A DNA stretch of 64,000 nt from Membranipora membranacea (lineage: Eukaryota > Bryozoa > Gymnolaemata > Cheilostomatida > Membraniporidae): contig OU612073.1 of NCBI GenBank assembly GCA_914767715.1, forward strand, positions 12,586,001-12,650,000. The letters are read 5' to 3'. Every line of letters begins with the position of its first letter. Within the stretch, counting starts at the first letter, position 1. Below the pieces are notes generated by a model. That model saw nothing but the letters and a program-made list of their open reading frames with translations, searched no databases and was not told the origin of the DNA. The position numbers and the translations under genes were made by a program. This document shows positions 1 through 15,000 of the stretch, piece by piece.

Positions 1-91
1 ACACTTCATCGACCATGAATTGAAAAACAATTTTAAAGTTCTTTGGATTATTGCCATGAGATGATATTGAATACAGATATTGTAGACTGAC

Positions 92-3000
92 CATGTTGCC
101 GAAGGAAGCTATCGGTATGCATTGTAGTATAGAACCCATCTTGGTCAACGGAATATAGACTGTGTGTCTCACCACCTGGTGTTGTTGCCTTGGCGGGACC
201 GTCATCTGAACCCGTCCTTATAATAGAACAAAACAAAAGAGTTAGGTATAGATCAGAACACAATATTTATGAGTAAGCTTTTATATACAAAACTGAACGA
301 CCCTCATAAATGGGAGGATGGAAGAAATGTTGCAGAAGTTGGCATGTCTAGCCCATTGCATGCTTTGAGTTTCGGCATTGTCTCATTTGTCAAATATTTT
401 GAATAGTTGAATCTCTGGTAAAAAAGAGCACAAAAACTGAAACAAACGGTTGAAGCTGATTCAAAGCTGCTTTGTCTTCAAACTAAGGAAATGATAGGCC
501 TTTAGGTGTATGTAATCTTAGAGTCATGGCTTGCTATTCATTGTTTGGAGCGGGAATTATAATTGAATCTTGACACAATGGTAAGTAGTGTAGGTGGAGA
601 GAGAGAGAGGACGACTTGAGAGGCGCTGAGAGGACCCGAGAGCACACAGCACTAATTAACAATATAAGAGGCACAAGTAGCAGTGAAAAGCTCTTTAGAT
701 GTGATAACAGCTAGTTGAGTGTTTACTTATCATCTAGAATACAACAACTTAGAATAAAGGACGTCACTTCTCCTGATATGCCTCAAATTATCTAACAGAT
801 ACAGAACATCACCCAAAGACAGAGTGAGCGGCAAAACCAGAGTAACAAAGGATTCAAAATAAGCGCAAAACAATGATATTGTGTGTTACTTTTGGGCTGG
901 GGAACTTGGGGATGTAGCAGATGTGAAGAATTCCAACCTTATTGTAAAATGGTGGACACGATCAGGCATGAACCTCTATTCTTTAGTAAAATAAAATTAC
1001 ATTGAATGATTTACACAGTTAGATTAGTTATGCCTGAGGGGAAAGGTAGTATTCTATTCTTTAAACGGGAAAATCTTTCGTCGGAGAAAACACGCATGTG
1101 ATGACACAATGTTGACTTTATTAGTCATCTTTAGTACCAGCTAGTAATATTATGGTTCTACGGTCTACCATTGCAATATTTATCTCTGAAAACCTGACAA
1201 AAGAGGGTTATTTTGGATAAATATTGAGAAATACTATTGATCTGTAATAGTCTGGACTTTTTGTCATTTTCCTCCGTTTGTCTAGCTTTGGGACCAAGGA
1301 TGGGTTTAGAACTTCAAGTCACAGGTTCGCTCCAGCAAACATATGAAAAGCTTGCACTTCTTTTCTTGATAAACACAATGAAGCAGAGTTATGCTTGAAT
1401 CTAGATGATAAATCTCCAGATGTTAATAACGAAGTACACCCCAGTTCTTTTTTTGTTGTCAAGCCTGCTGATACAGTAGCGTCATCAATAACAATAATGC
1501 TACACCTTGCTTTCCCTCGCTTGTGATATTAGTTTAGTCTGGTAACATGATGCTGACAACAGCTGCGCCGAGGCAAGACCCTGTAGGGCGGATGCTATTC
1601 TTACGCACAGACGATGATGATGATAACTCAGCCATCGCCTGATTTTACATCCAATTAGTAGCTGACAAACAGTTTTAATTATAAACATATCATATAACCA
1701 ACGATGAATGGAGCAGAATTGATTTCAACATAATACTTCAGACGGCATCATATTTTAAAAGCGATGAAATTTTGTTAGTAAACATTTTCACAAGAGACTA
1801 AAACATTGGAAGCTTATATTAAATTAAAACAGTTGGCATGATTTAATGGGAGTCAAGGGGCCATAGACCGGGAGTTGCCCCATTACGTGAGTAAGACCTG
1901 ACCTCAAATCTAATAATCATTCATTCGACAAATGTGATCTTGTTTTTTAGGAAAAACCTGTTTGCGCTAAAATCTATGGAAACGGGTCATATCCCGTTCC
2001 CACAACAAGCATGTTTTCAGTGTTGACATATCCTTGATTAGCACAACACAAACTAAAAAAATGGGCCACTTTGGAGGGATGTTTACATAGGCCCGGGCTC
2101 AAGTGCTTGTATAAGGCTATATGCTATCACATATCGGCATTTTCAAGAGGCGTTGCATGTTGATATTGTAGAAACATGACAAATGACAAGCAGGAGCAGA
2201 TGATGGTACAAGTGCTCTGGGAAGGTAGAACGCTTTCACTGCGATCAATGCATTTCACATCAGCATTGAATTCTTGCTGTTTTAATTGCCTCGCGTCCGT
2301 CCGTATGACCAAACAATCATTCTGCCGCAAAAGCTGTGAAGCAAAGATTGTCTTGTGCTTGATAATCAATTTGATGAGGCCAATATTTTTATGAGGGATA
2401 GAATATGTACAACTAACGTAGTAATAACCACTTATTTTATTGGCTTGGGCTGACAACAACGACAACTATCAGTATGCTTGAGTAGCCCTAAAAGGCTGAG
2501 AAATCTTACAATATTCATGTTACTGAGTGGACGTAGTAGGGAGAATCGATGTCATTGCAAGCTTGATTGACAGTAAAAACTGTCATTTCAATTGATTTTT
2601 TTTACTGGGCAGCAAATGAAGCCATCAAAACACAGTCAGGGCCCAGTGGCCTTCAGGCCTACAACTCTTGAGAATCGCTGTGAGAGAGAATATTGATTGC
2701 GTTTCTCAATAAACAGGACAAACAACAAACATTATTCAGAGTAATAAAAGCCTAACGATGGAGAATCGATAACGCAACAGTGAAAAACCCAGTCTTTAGC
2801 GCTATTAATGGATATATCTATAAACAATGAGATGCGAACAATTGGAGCAATAGTAAAGACTACAATACCCCTGGGAGAAATCAGTCTGTGTTTGGCGGTA
2901 GATTTTATCGCATAAGAAAAGAAGCAAAAAGTTGACTTTAGATGAAATCGAAGCGGAGGATCTAAAGCGCTCCAACAGTGATTGGCATCATGCATGTGTC

Positions 3001-6000
3001 TGTCCTTTTTTAACAAAAAATCATTGACTTGAATTTTCCTGAATGCAATGGAATGCAGGGGTTTAGCCATATTTGTTTCCGGCCAAACCAAGTTCCAAGA
3101 ATTGACAAGTGATAGACCTTTAGATGAGCGATGGTTTATTAGTGATTGTGAGCAGTTTGTCATATGATGTTGGTGGTGGTGGTTTGCAGGTTTTCTAAAT
3201 TAAACCAGTTAGACCTTGTCCATGGCATGCATGGCATTATGATTTGCTCACATTTGGCTATGTTAATCGGGAACCACCAACCATTCCACAATATGACAAA
3301 ATGCTAATAAATTACTAGGAAACTTCAAATATGGCAACCATTAAACCAATTAATACCACTCAAATACGGGTTTTGATAGATGAAGTTACGATTTTGATAA
3401 ATGAAGTTATGATATAATGGTCTTACATGGTAAACAGGCATAAGATGCCACCAAGCATGAATGAAGCAGGTGTCACTAGATAATTATGAGGTGTATGACA
3501 AGCGTGGCAGGTCCAGTCAATGAGTAATAATAATAGCAATCGCAGACCACACACAGACCGCAGGCAGTAGGTAGCTCATACCAGAGAGAAACAGAAAAGG
3601 ATGCAACCTTCTGGAAAGGCCAATTATTATCTATCTTTGTGCTCGTTTTAGCCTGAGCCCCCAGACTTTGGCCTCTACCCGATTCCCCCCCCCCCTCCGG
3701 CGGATCCAATTATTTGTGCTCGTTAAAAGTCTAACCAGCTACTAGAATATCATATCTTTGAGAATAGATGTGCAAAAGGCAAGCACAGGCTGACATAGAC
3801 GAGATAATGACTATGTCGGAGTAGACTATTTAGTAGAATTTGATGTTATTATTATTCTAAACAGTTAGGGTGGTGCAGTCTTGCCCAAAATTAAAAAGGT
3901 TAATTGTACTGACTTCAGATCTGGCCAGGCGCCTAGAATCACTCAATTAATTGATCACCATAACAAGGCTATAACACCAATTCTTCACCATTGCCACAAA
4001 CAAACCTAGCAACTAAACATTCAAGGCTATTACTCAACAAAGGATGTCTCATTATGCAAACATGGGATAATTTTATAATTTAGGCTCTTGACATAGATTT
4101 TGATTGTGACACAATCGGTTCGGTGTGCATATGTAGATAGCAGAGAGATAAGAGTGATAGGTTCTATGACAAGGAAGAAGGAAGATGTGTAGTGTGTAAA
4201 GTTCATGGTTCAAAGAAAAGAGGATGATAGATTGCCCTCAGTTCAGGAATAAAGATGGATATAGAGGGGTTACCAAGTCAACTAAATTCAATGCTGGTTG
4301 TTTTTTTTGGCCATGCTGTAGATGAAGGCGTTTCTCTGCTATCAGATAAAAACACTGATAGGTACAAGAAAGCAGAGAACCCCAGACAATCTCTATCGCG
4401 CTGTAAGTTGAACTCACCCTCACCCAGCCCCTTTAAATATTGTTAAGAATTCTATAGAGAAGATGGTGACAAAGATGTCAAGAAATATTCCACGTTTATA
4501 GTGGTGACTTTCACATGTTCCGATGTCATACCTGTTATCGTTGATATCAGCTCCCAGGGCAGAGTCTCTATCCGCCGATAACTTAGATAGTCTGTTCTGT
4601 GAGGTGGCTGAGAATAATCCATCGGAATCCAGAGAGTATCTCTCACTTCCACTCCATCGACCTACACAATGTTTAATGTATGACTGATATAGACATGGAA
4701 ATAGACAAAGATATAGACATAGACTGATATAGACATGGAGAGAAGCTTTGTCACTCCGCTACTCTTTTGTCTTGAAAAGAAGTGGCTGCGTGACATGGCT
4801 ACATGGAAAGGCTATCTAACATATGAGATAATGAACTTGTTCTATGTTCTATTCCCTGATAATGAAATCCCAATGGCTATACATATCTTGCTCCTGTTGG
4901 TTTCATTCTATTCATTTCAGGAGATAACTCTGTGCAACTGAAAACTCTAAACCAACATGTCTTTTTGTGTGCCGACCAGCAGCTTTTACAAGAATAAAAA
5001 CTTACACGATGCGCAGCCGAACACAGACCAGATGTTTTTAGGCATTTGACAATAAATCCAGGAAGAAAATTTAGAATTGATAAAAAAAAAATTCCGTTTG
5101 CCAATCTCCGTAATCCACGATAAGAATGTGTGTAGCAGTGTGAGGGGTCCCTCATCTTAGTGTTAGAGATCAATGGTAATCATATTAATCTATGAGATGA
5201 TTCAGCAATTAGTGATTAAGTACGCTGACTTGGTGCCAGAGATGGGACGTGCTTATTCAGGCCAGGGTGAGTCTTACTGTCTCAACAAGGGACTGCTCCG
5301 GGCACTCCGAAGTAAAAATGGGCGGGGTTAGAAAAAACACACTGTGAAGGGCGTTTCAGTTTGCTTGTGCATGGGACAACTCTTTGGGACTGTTGAACTG
5401 GCTTTGATGGAACAACCAGATCTCAGGATTGGAAGTTTAGTCTAAGAACCAAGACACTGATAACATACCTGAGGAGGAGGTGGTAGCTTTACTGTCCCGT
5501 TTTCTGAGTGTGATTTGTAATGAGTTTGAAGGCTGAGCTGATCTCTTTCCTTGCCTCTGTTTGATTGAGTCTGGATCACTGTTATTGGTGAATACTGTAT
5601 TTAATGAGTCTTTAGAGTGAGTGGTCGGCTGATGAGCTATCGTCTTTGACTTTCTATTCTTCCCAAACAGACCTGAAACAAACAATCAACACCATACAAT
5701 ACATGCCTAGTAACAGCATGCAATGTGGGAATTGTCTACGCTTACTTTATGGAACTCCATATTTTTCAATCTCTCAATGACCACCCTCTCTGTGCTTCGG
5801 CCTTAACATAAATCATGATGAAACATTACAGATCATACACAAGTGACTGTTTGGTAACAGGGAGGATGGTTGGGTAGAATGTGAATCACATCGGGCAGGT
5901 CTGGCTTAATTATTTGTAGAACAGAGTTTTGAGGGACAAGCACTGCAAGTCAAACAGGATGATTTTCTTATCAAAACTATTGATTTCAAAGAAATATGAT

Positions 6001-9000
6001 CAGTCTGTTAGTGATATAGGTAACTATAAACATGAAAACAATTCCAATATTGAAGGAAACATTCTGTTTTTGTGTCACAGTCGTTCAACTGTGTAAACTT
6101 TCTGATCAACACGTCAAAAAGTTGATCCATGATTGATTTATTAGCAAAATTAGAAACTTTTATGAAAAAGTGCGGAGGCTCTATGATCCCGTCCCAAGGC
6201 CTTCTCAAATATTGCAGGAAGCTTGGGCTTCTTTATCCGTTCCTGGTTTCCATTCAAACAAAAACGAAAAATTCCTACGTATGAATTCCTATTTATATGT
6301 TTTTGTTTGTCATTTAACTTAGTCAATGAGCATTGGACATTCCACAGCTATAGAAAGTTTCCTTGGTCTTTTATTAATTTGGTTCAATAATGATGAGTAA
6401 TTCCTTCAATTAGCTCGATAAATAAGGAATTGGATCGATTATTGGGTGTAGTGACCGTGGTGATTATCAAGTGAACGTTGGACAAATTGCTGCCATTTAA
6501 GTCAGGTGAGCATGCGATCTGACTACCAAACTCAGAAACAGGGCAGTTTATAATCTAAATTGTCAATCAATTCCAGACTAAATTGCACATTTTATCTAAT
6601 TTCAAGTTCCCATTTTATCGTTGTGCGAACATCAAGCAGATGATAAGCTATTATAGTCTGGTAAACACGCGATCAACCTAGGCCTACTAGACTCAAGATC
6701 TACTCATCATAGAATCCCAGGACGTCTACTGAACCCAGACTAGATTACGCTGTCATATTTCATAATTTATATTTTTAAATTATTCAAAATTAATCCAATT
6801 GGGAAACTAAATGAGCTGCTGGGGATTGGGACACAGGCCATCACCAGGGCAAATAATAGCAATATTCAGATACCTTACATTAAAAAAATGAAGTTCGCAA
6901 GTTCGGGCCACTGTTTTTTCCTGTTGTAAAGTCTATGTAAACGTCTATGCTAGAAATCATGGTCTTAATGCCAAACCACCAATGCTTGTTAGGTGTTTGG
7001 CTGCTTTATATCTAGACAAATTAAACTACCCAAGTCATTTTAGTAGATGGTGAGGGGAGGGAGGGGGGGTGGGCGTACCTGAGAATGTTCTGGAGAGGCT
7101 GGAGTATTTCCTGTTATCCTCTGTCTCAGCTGTAGTAGCGTGTGTTGAGTGGCTTCTCTCTGCTGATACTGATCGAGGTCTTCTTTTACTTGTCACCTTC
7201 AACTTCATGTCCTCCATCGCTGATGAGGATTTACTCCTTACTCTCTCTACCAACTGCAATACAATATCAGAGAGGGTGACAGAGCGGTTACCGAATGGTG
7301 ACGGAATAGTGTCAGAAAAGACCAATGATACGATAATGAAAAAGGAGAGGTAAAAGGAAAATTGAGGAGATGCTGTTTTGATGCAGTGTTAGCCGTTGAA
7401 AGGGGAATTGCTTGAATGTCTTTACTCTCATAGCAGGTAGAGAGTCAACATGATGGGGGTTCATGTGTGACTATCAAGTAAAAAAAGCAATAAAACCTTC
7501 ACTATCCCTCCTTCAAAATTGAAGTGTTCAAATTACACACAATGGACATTTGAACAGGCGTTTAATGTGCAAGTGATACTTTATGTTACCCTAGGCGAAA
7601 TTTTATTTCTAAGACTATCTATTCCGTAATCAGGAAGTTAGCGCCAGCTGTAGTTTCCCATAGGTAAGATTACAGATTTACAGATTAAGAAGGCCATTAG
7701 GAGATTTACGCTGTCATAAATCTGAAATTAAATCTCAATCAGATTGTAGGTGCTAATTAACTGTTTATAAATAAGCAAATGGTCAAATTACTCTTTAATT
7801 TCAGCCATAATATTGGGCTATAAATCTGACATGATGGTTGTTTTCACCGATATTGTCTTTGATTGTAGGAGTAGAAAGCGATAACCGACAAAAACCACAA
7901 ATGAAGACAAGCCATATTTATGTCATTGAGTGAGGGTAATCACATATGTTCCACCCAATTTAATTTTCACACAACACAGAGTACATGTGGTCGTGTCAAA
8001 CTCGAGTTCAGGTGGTCAAAAGCGCGTGAAATCGACGCTTTCTCTCAAGAGGGATAAAGAAATGACAACTTTTATTCTTTCTAAATAGGAAGCGTCTGAC
8101 TTACCAAATGGTCTGACTTTGATTTCTTCATTTTCTGTTCTTGCTGGGGTGAGGGTAGTTCTGTGTTTGGTGCACCATAAAAGTTAGTATATACCTTCTC
8201 GTTTCTGTCGTTGATAATAGCACCTGGAAAAAAAAAACTTTGTTACTGAGTTCTGGCACAGGTCCATACATGAGTGTGAAATGTTGGGCAAGATATGAGT
8301 TTTGGAAATCTTGCCAACAATGAAAAGAGGATTCGGAAATTAGATCTGAAAAGAGTATTACTTGATCTAAATTATTAAGAACTTCCTCTTTCCAAACTTT
8401 CTGGCTGAGAAACACTTAAAGTCTAAAAATATGTTTCCCATGAATGGTAACATTGCTGAGAGTCTCTCATTGGGCTACAGCTTGTTACCAGAATAATCAT
8501 TTGGAAAGTCATTTAAGGAACAACTCGCAAAATCTCTAAAAACTTGATTACCCACCATTTTGAGATACGATTAGAGTATGTTGCGGGTTGATTTCATAAT
8601 AGTCAGGAGCAACAAGAAGTTCCCTAAACTTCTCTCTGCCAATATTTCGTGGCAACGACCTCGATCGTCTCACCAACTTCTTAATCAAAGATGGCCGCCT
8701 CTCTTTACTTTGACTTCTAACATACAGACAGACAAAAGAAAGGAATAATTACATCATAAAAAGCCAATTACAGAGCAAATGACATTCACTTTATACACAG
8801 TAATGTTGTGGTGTATGTCTGGGTCACAATGAGACACCTGATATCTGGCTGGTAGAACATAGCTCAAGGTGATCACGTCCACACATTAAATGACATCGCT
8901 GAATAGCTTGCAGGGTGACACAGTGTCCGATAGAGAGGCTTGTAATTATAGTCTGAAAACTTTCCTGGTCCAGATCTGCAGACGTGTTTATGATTTCATG

Positions 9001-12000
9001 TCATAGTACAAAAACTAACATGACTGATAGGGGGCCCACAACATAACACACCAACATTATTTCAGCAGAGAAATATTAACAGTGAATACATCTTCTTCAC
9101 CTTTCACTGGGTTTGAAGAGCTCAGCCGTGTCTTCTATGTAGAGATCTGGGTTTTTACGTCTGATTCTGCCGCGTTGATTAGAGTTAGAGTCGCTCTCTA
9201 GTAATCGTTCTGTAGATATAGCTAACTCCTCCTCACAATGACAGCGTTGTCTACTGCGTCCGACATCATTCCAGCCAGAGATTGTCTGCCTCCGAATATC
9301 TCTTCTGTTCAGACTAAGGGTACCATCCTCATATTGCTGCTTGTGTGACTACAAGTGAGATAAGGCAGCATTGGAGACAAAAGATTACAGCACAGCTTTC
9401 TACGGGTTTACAACTTCTCATGGCATTTATGATCAGAATCACGTTAAACTTTGGGTCCGTAGACTTTGTACACTTGGCTTTCTGTGGAATACTCTTCAAT
9501 ATTACTCGAGCAAAGCATATTTTGTTACTTGTGAATGAATGAATGAATGGTGTGAACATACCTGTAAGTTCTTCAGAGATGCTCTTGTGGCAGCAAATCT
9601 GTCAAAAGCTGATGCTGATGTATCAATGGGTACCAGGACAGATGGCTGACTCTTAGCGCTTCTCAGCAAGCTTTCTCGAGGCGTAGGTAACACTGACTTA
9701 GCCTTGGCCTGTGCTCCGGCAGCGAGTTGATAGTCTAATATAGCAGCACATGACTGTGGACGAGGTGCTGCTGAACGAGGGCGGGGCCTCGGAGGCTTTA
9801 AATCAGCGTCTCGCTCATATACTATCTTATATGGCTGTTTCTGTTGAATGAAAGAATACACGTTTGTCAGACATAAATATTAGATCAAAGAATTAGATTT
9901 TGAAAATTTGAAAAAACTTTTGAGGGCTTAAACCATGATGCATCAATTGTGTGAAGGCGCTGATGGAATTGTTGACTTTGTGGTTGTATTGTGGTTGACT
10001 TAGCAGGAAAGAGTTTCATCAACAGTTACAATGCTATCATACACCCAAAAAGCACAGCTTTTAATCGTGATATTCAACCACCTGCGGCCGATGTTGTCTT
10101 TGAAAACCTATAATATACACGAGCACAGAAAATTGCATCCTATCAAAATAGATAATCTACTATCTTTACGACGGACTGAAGTGGTTTGTCCACAAAACAA
10201 AAGGCCGTAATGTCATTGTACACCACTGTACTTGATGATTGTAAATCTGCTATTTTGAGGGTGTTGTATCTGGATGATTGTGATATAGTTTAAGTAACAC
10301 CTCTCGGAGCAGAACACTTCAAAAAGGTAGGTTGCAGAGTACATTTTCTGCTCACCTGTCCTTTTTTCCCCTACTCAGAGCGCGACCGTTAGTTTGTAAG
10401 TTGTCATAATTACTGTGTTTGTTCTGCATTACTTTCTTAATGTGTCAACTGCTTCACGTGAAGGCGTACTTGGCCAGGCTTGTGTAAGGATGGGTTAATA
10501 TTTCACATCCACTTGAAGCGCACAGTTAAAAAACAATTGTATTATTAAAAAAGTGATGACGTTTAGGTCATTTACAAACAAAACTTAATGGTAATCAATC
10601 GCACTATAAAATCAAACACTTCCAAGTTTTAAAAAGCATTGCGCTTTCATGTCAAATCGCTCATTTAAAGTTCAATGAATCTCGATTAGCTTTGATTTCA
10701 CCGGAACAGAGGAACTAATGGTAATATTTACAAGAAGCTATGCTGGCATGATTCATCATTGTGAGTGAGTGCACTTCGACTTCATTCAGCTGCTGTAATC
10801 CCATCAGGAATTGAGAAGAATTTAAATCAAATATTAATGAAGTGACAAATAAACCATAATTTTTTAGATAATCCAGCATGGGTTTTAGAATGAAATTAAA
10901 GTGCAATGAGACTTCAGGAGTGTGTTATCTAACTTTATCACCACAGGAAAATAATTCTGACGCAAATTCAGCTTTTATGTTGATAATTGTGAGCACTAGC
11001 TAACCCAAATTATGGTCGTGGGTAAAACAGGTTCAAAACTCTCACAAGCCTACAATGACATATCTGGACAGCGGAAGGAATGTCCTCAAAGTCTCATCAA
11101 GCATTATTTATAGGACTAGTCAGTAAGCCAACATTATATGAACATACTATAATAAGCCTAATATAAAACATATTACATAAATTTGATGGCATATTAATAT
11201 CGTTTCATTTTTGTAATAAAGCATAGCTCGAGGATACAAGCAAATTTCTGTCAGAGGCACGTCCTGGTAGTGGTGTATGGTGCCTAAGCAAACGGCGTAG
11301 GCGCACAGGCTAGGTGATGGTTCTACCACTTTTTTTCGTCTTTGGATCATGCACCGTGTAAACTCAAGTAGTATTTCGTGTGGAGTTTGATGCCATAAGA
11401 TCTGGAGTACATAGAACCGGAATCATCATACTAAACATGAAATTAGGAAGCCGTAGATTGGCCAGCGATCATCTGATCACTCAATCACTGGATACTACTG
11501 ACAATTCTGCTCACCATTTAAGTGTTATTTGTACATGGTCCAAATGTCATACACTAAATTTCCGTTCAAGAAACTAAAGTTGTCTCCCCGTCATAATACT
11601 CGAGTTCAAGTCTGAGGTGAACATCTTGAAAGTACTACATTAAAATACCTTCATAACCGCAGCTAAGCCACCCACCATGTATTTTTTATTGCGTAATTAA
11701 AGTTATGATATAACCAATCACAACCGGTGAGTTTCATTGGTTATACCATCCATACAATGATACATACAAAGATACTTGATACAGGGTCCGGGAGAAACTG
11801 AAACTCTCCCTTTTATATTGGTTATCAGCAATCAAAGTGTAGTATTTCTGAAATAATTTCGAAGGTACTTGTGTATTAATGCAAGATGCCTGCCAAAATG
11901 CCACCATTTCCTTTGATTTGTCTACTGCCTTTTGAGCTAATGGCATCGAGCACCAAACATTGGATCATTGAATTACAGAAAAGCACATAAGTATTTCCGA

Positions 12001-15000
12001 GAATAGAAAACCGCTATTGAAACGGATGTTTAGAAGTCTAATGTTGTTAGCAGAGTCCACATAGTATTGTTTGATACTAAATTATTTGAATTGGATCAAG
12101 TTGTTCGCTGTGTTGCTAGCGAAAGGATCCCCAAGAAATTTCATTATGACGTACATACAGGGGCAATACTCAAAATCACCAGGTTTCGTACCTTACAGTT
12201 CAAGCAAACTCTTTGATCATGAAGAATTGAAACTGGCGCATTATTGTTTTAGATCATGCGATTGAGCTTAAACTGACTTGATACAATGGGGAAGCTTAGG
12301 TTGTGTGCATCGTGCTTCCTGATGGCAAATCCTGGACAACGTGACATTCCCAAACAGAGTATTAATCTTGTGACATTCCCAAACTAAGCCACTCATCTCA
12401 CCGTTTAGGGCCAAATATTCTCTCATGCGGAGATCTTGATTAAAAGTAATCAGATTTAGGGACATGTAATCTTAGGTAATGTTTGACCAAGTCAAATCAA
12501 GTACCCTCAAGTGGGCCTGGGCCCCACTACCTGTGTACGCCTCTTGAACCGGATAGATGATGCAATAAGTCGTGTCCCTTCCCGGGATATGAATGAGCAG
12601 TGAAGCTCATCCAACGCACATGAAGCATAATTGAAGGGGAAACTTCAATTTTAGATCAAGTTTGATCTATCAGCCTGAATTTAGCTTTGCTTTCCACTAC
12701 TGATAGGCTAGCATTGTTTAGTTATGTTTAGACTTGTTATATGTACATTTAGTGGACATTGTCTAGTCCTAGGTTTCATCCATTATTTAGCTGAGTCGGC
12801 CAGGAATATTTCAATCAGTTCATTGATTCCAAACATATACTTTCTGTTTCGATTTGAAAATTTTAAAAAAACCGCTAGGCCTTAGCCAACTCCTCATGAT
12901 TTCGAGATGACATCTAAATATGAAAGATGATAGGGTGGCCTCCCTAAAATTTTGTTCCCAAGCCATTGTGGTCTAAGCTATTTTGCCATCAACTGGGGAG
13001 AGCGTATGGTTTAAACTATGCCCTTGGCCAATTTGGAAATCTTCAAGGACATGGCATCTCACAAATTCCACCTGTGGAATGATGTCGCTTTGAAGTGCCG
13101 ATTTTGAGAAAAGCTGAAGACTTAATAATTCTAGAAACATCTCAGTTCCCACATATCAATGACAATTTTTGATAGCCATATCATTATGATCCTCTTGCGC
13201 TACAGAGAGGCCTAGATAATATTACAGTAATATTTGAGAACAAGCCGAACCGAAACAACACCTGTGTAATGCCTCCCACATTCCTAGAATTCTGAACCCT
13301 CCCTGATACGGATCTGCAATACCCCCTCACTAAACTACAACTCGTAATAATACACAGCCTAGGGTGTAACAGTATGTAAAACATGCAATCTCATCCTACC
13401 CATTTAGCGTGTTTTTATTTCATCATTCCTTCAGATTATTAACTTAAGTAATTTTTGCAACAAAAACTTGCTGCCTCGGGCAGGGTGTAAGGACAGATTT
13501 CATGGGATTAAAAACACTGTAACAATGTGCTGAAAAATACCGCTGGTAGTAATCCTAAACATATGCTAAGTGGCATGCAACAGGTGGCGATATTGATATT
13601 GATATTGATATCAATGCTGCTTTGTAAGGCCATCGAAAGCAAACTGTTGTTCAGCTGGATAAGATGACAACCAGTAAAGCAATACCATCACACCATAATG
13701 CTCCTGGTCTGACAGAAGAGAGGGTGGGACACTCACCCTCCCTGCTGCAGATATAAGTAAATTACCTTAGATTTCGGTAGTGTAATTATTGTCTCCCCTG
13801 GGTGTTTGAGAACTGGTGTAAGACAGAACCTCTTAGCAGATTTCCAGCCCTGAGGACCTAAGGCTGCATACACAGCCCTAGGAGTGAGATCTGCCTTCAG
13901 ATAGAGTCGCTGTACAGCTTCAGGACGCGTCTGAGCAGTAAATAATCCTGTGTCCTGCCGAGGAGTTTTAGGAATTGTCTCCCTAATGGACTCGCCAACG
14001 TTTTCCAGGGTATCTTCAGCTATAAATATATGAAAATATCAATTATATATTATTTATCAGTACAGCAGGGCAAAGCCACATTCAATGAGAGGAAATGAAG
14101 ACCATCAGGATGTGTTTTACAACATTTGAATTGAGATATTTAAAAAAAAAGGAAGCCCGAATTTGCACCCAACCATCTCATCTAAAATTCTAACTAAAAT
14201 TCAAACCTTTGTATCCAAACTGACATAAATAAGATCGCAAATAGTGAATCATCAATGGATGAGGCGTGGGCGGTAATCGTTTCAACTCAACCCAGATTTG
14301 GGACGTTGGTACGCGGTGTCCCTATACAACATCATTCTGCTGAGTTAACACGGCTAGGATCATAGGTGATGTTTGGGTTAATTGGCTGGCTTTGAGTGAG
14401 GTCAGGATTGGTGATAAGGAGTCATCGGTAGATAAGACATGAACGATAGTGAGATAGTAACATGCAGTAAAGTCATTCACTCGCAACATTGTCACAGATC
14501 CAAGTGTCACAACAGTAGATGGATAAAGAGATAAGGCTAGTAATTGATGGTTCCGAGATTAACCAAACTATTATGAGACATCTAACACAGAGGCAGAGAA
14601 GCAGAGATATGATATTAATAATCTAATCCCATCTGTCTGTTTGGTAATCACTTAGAGTATATGAGCATGAAATTTAATGCTAAGGAACTGGGAAAATGTC
14701 ATAGCAACGGAACCTTTGCCAAAAACCTCTGGAAAGTCTGAACACTCTGGTGGCTAAACACAATCAATGATCCCATTACAAAGTGTCACAATTGTTTACC
14801 ATGGGCAAATGAAAACCAATTTAGAGTTACACACTGGATATGAAACAAGACAAAGCCCACATCAGAGAGAAGCACTCTCTCTATTTGTATTGCCATTGAC
14901 ATCTTGGAAGTTTGCAAACAGAGGATCGAAACTGACACTAACAGCCCCATGATGTGCCCCTGAACAAACACGGTATCGACAACATGTGATCAGACCCACA

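Noticed and set aside
2732-3163. 143-codon reverse-strand frame
   Set aside because: Lies in an NHS-like intron, no recognisable domain, low-complexity composition like translated intron, no splice continuity.
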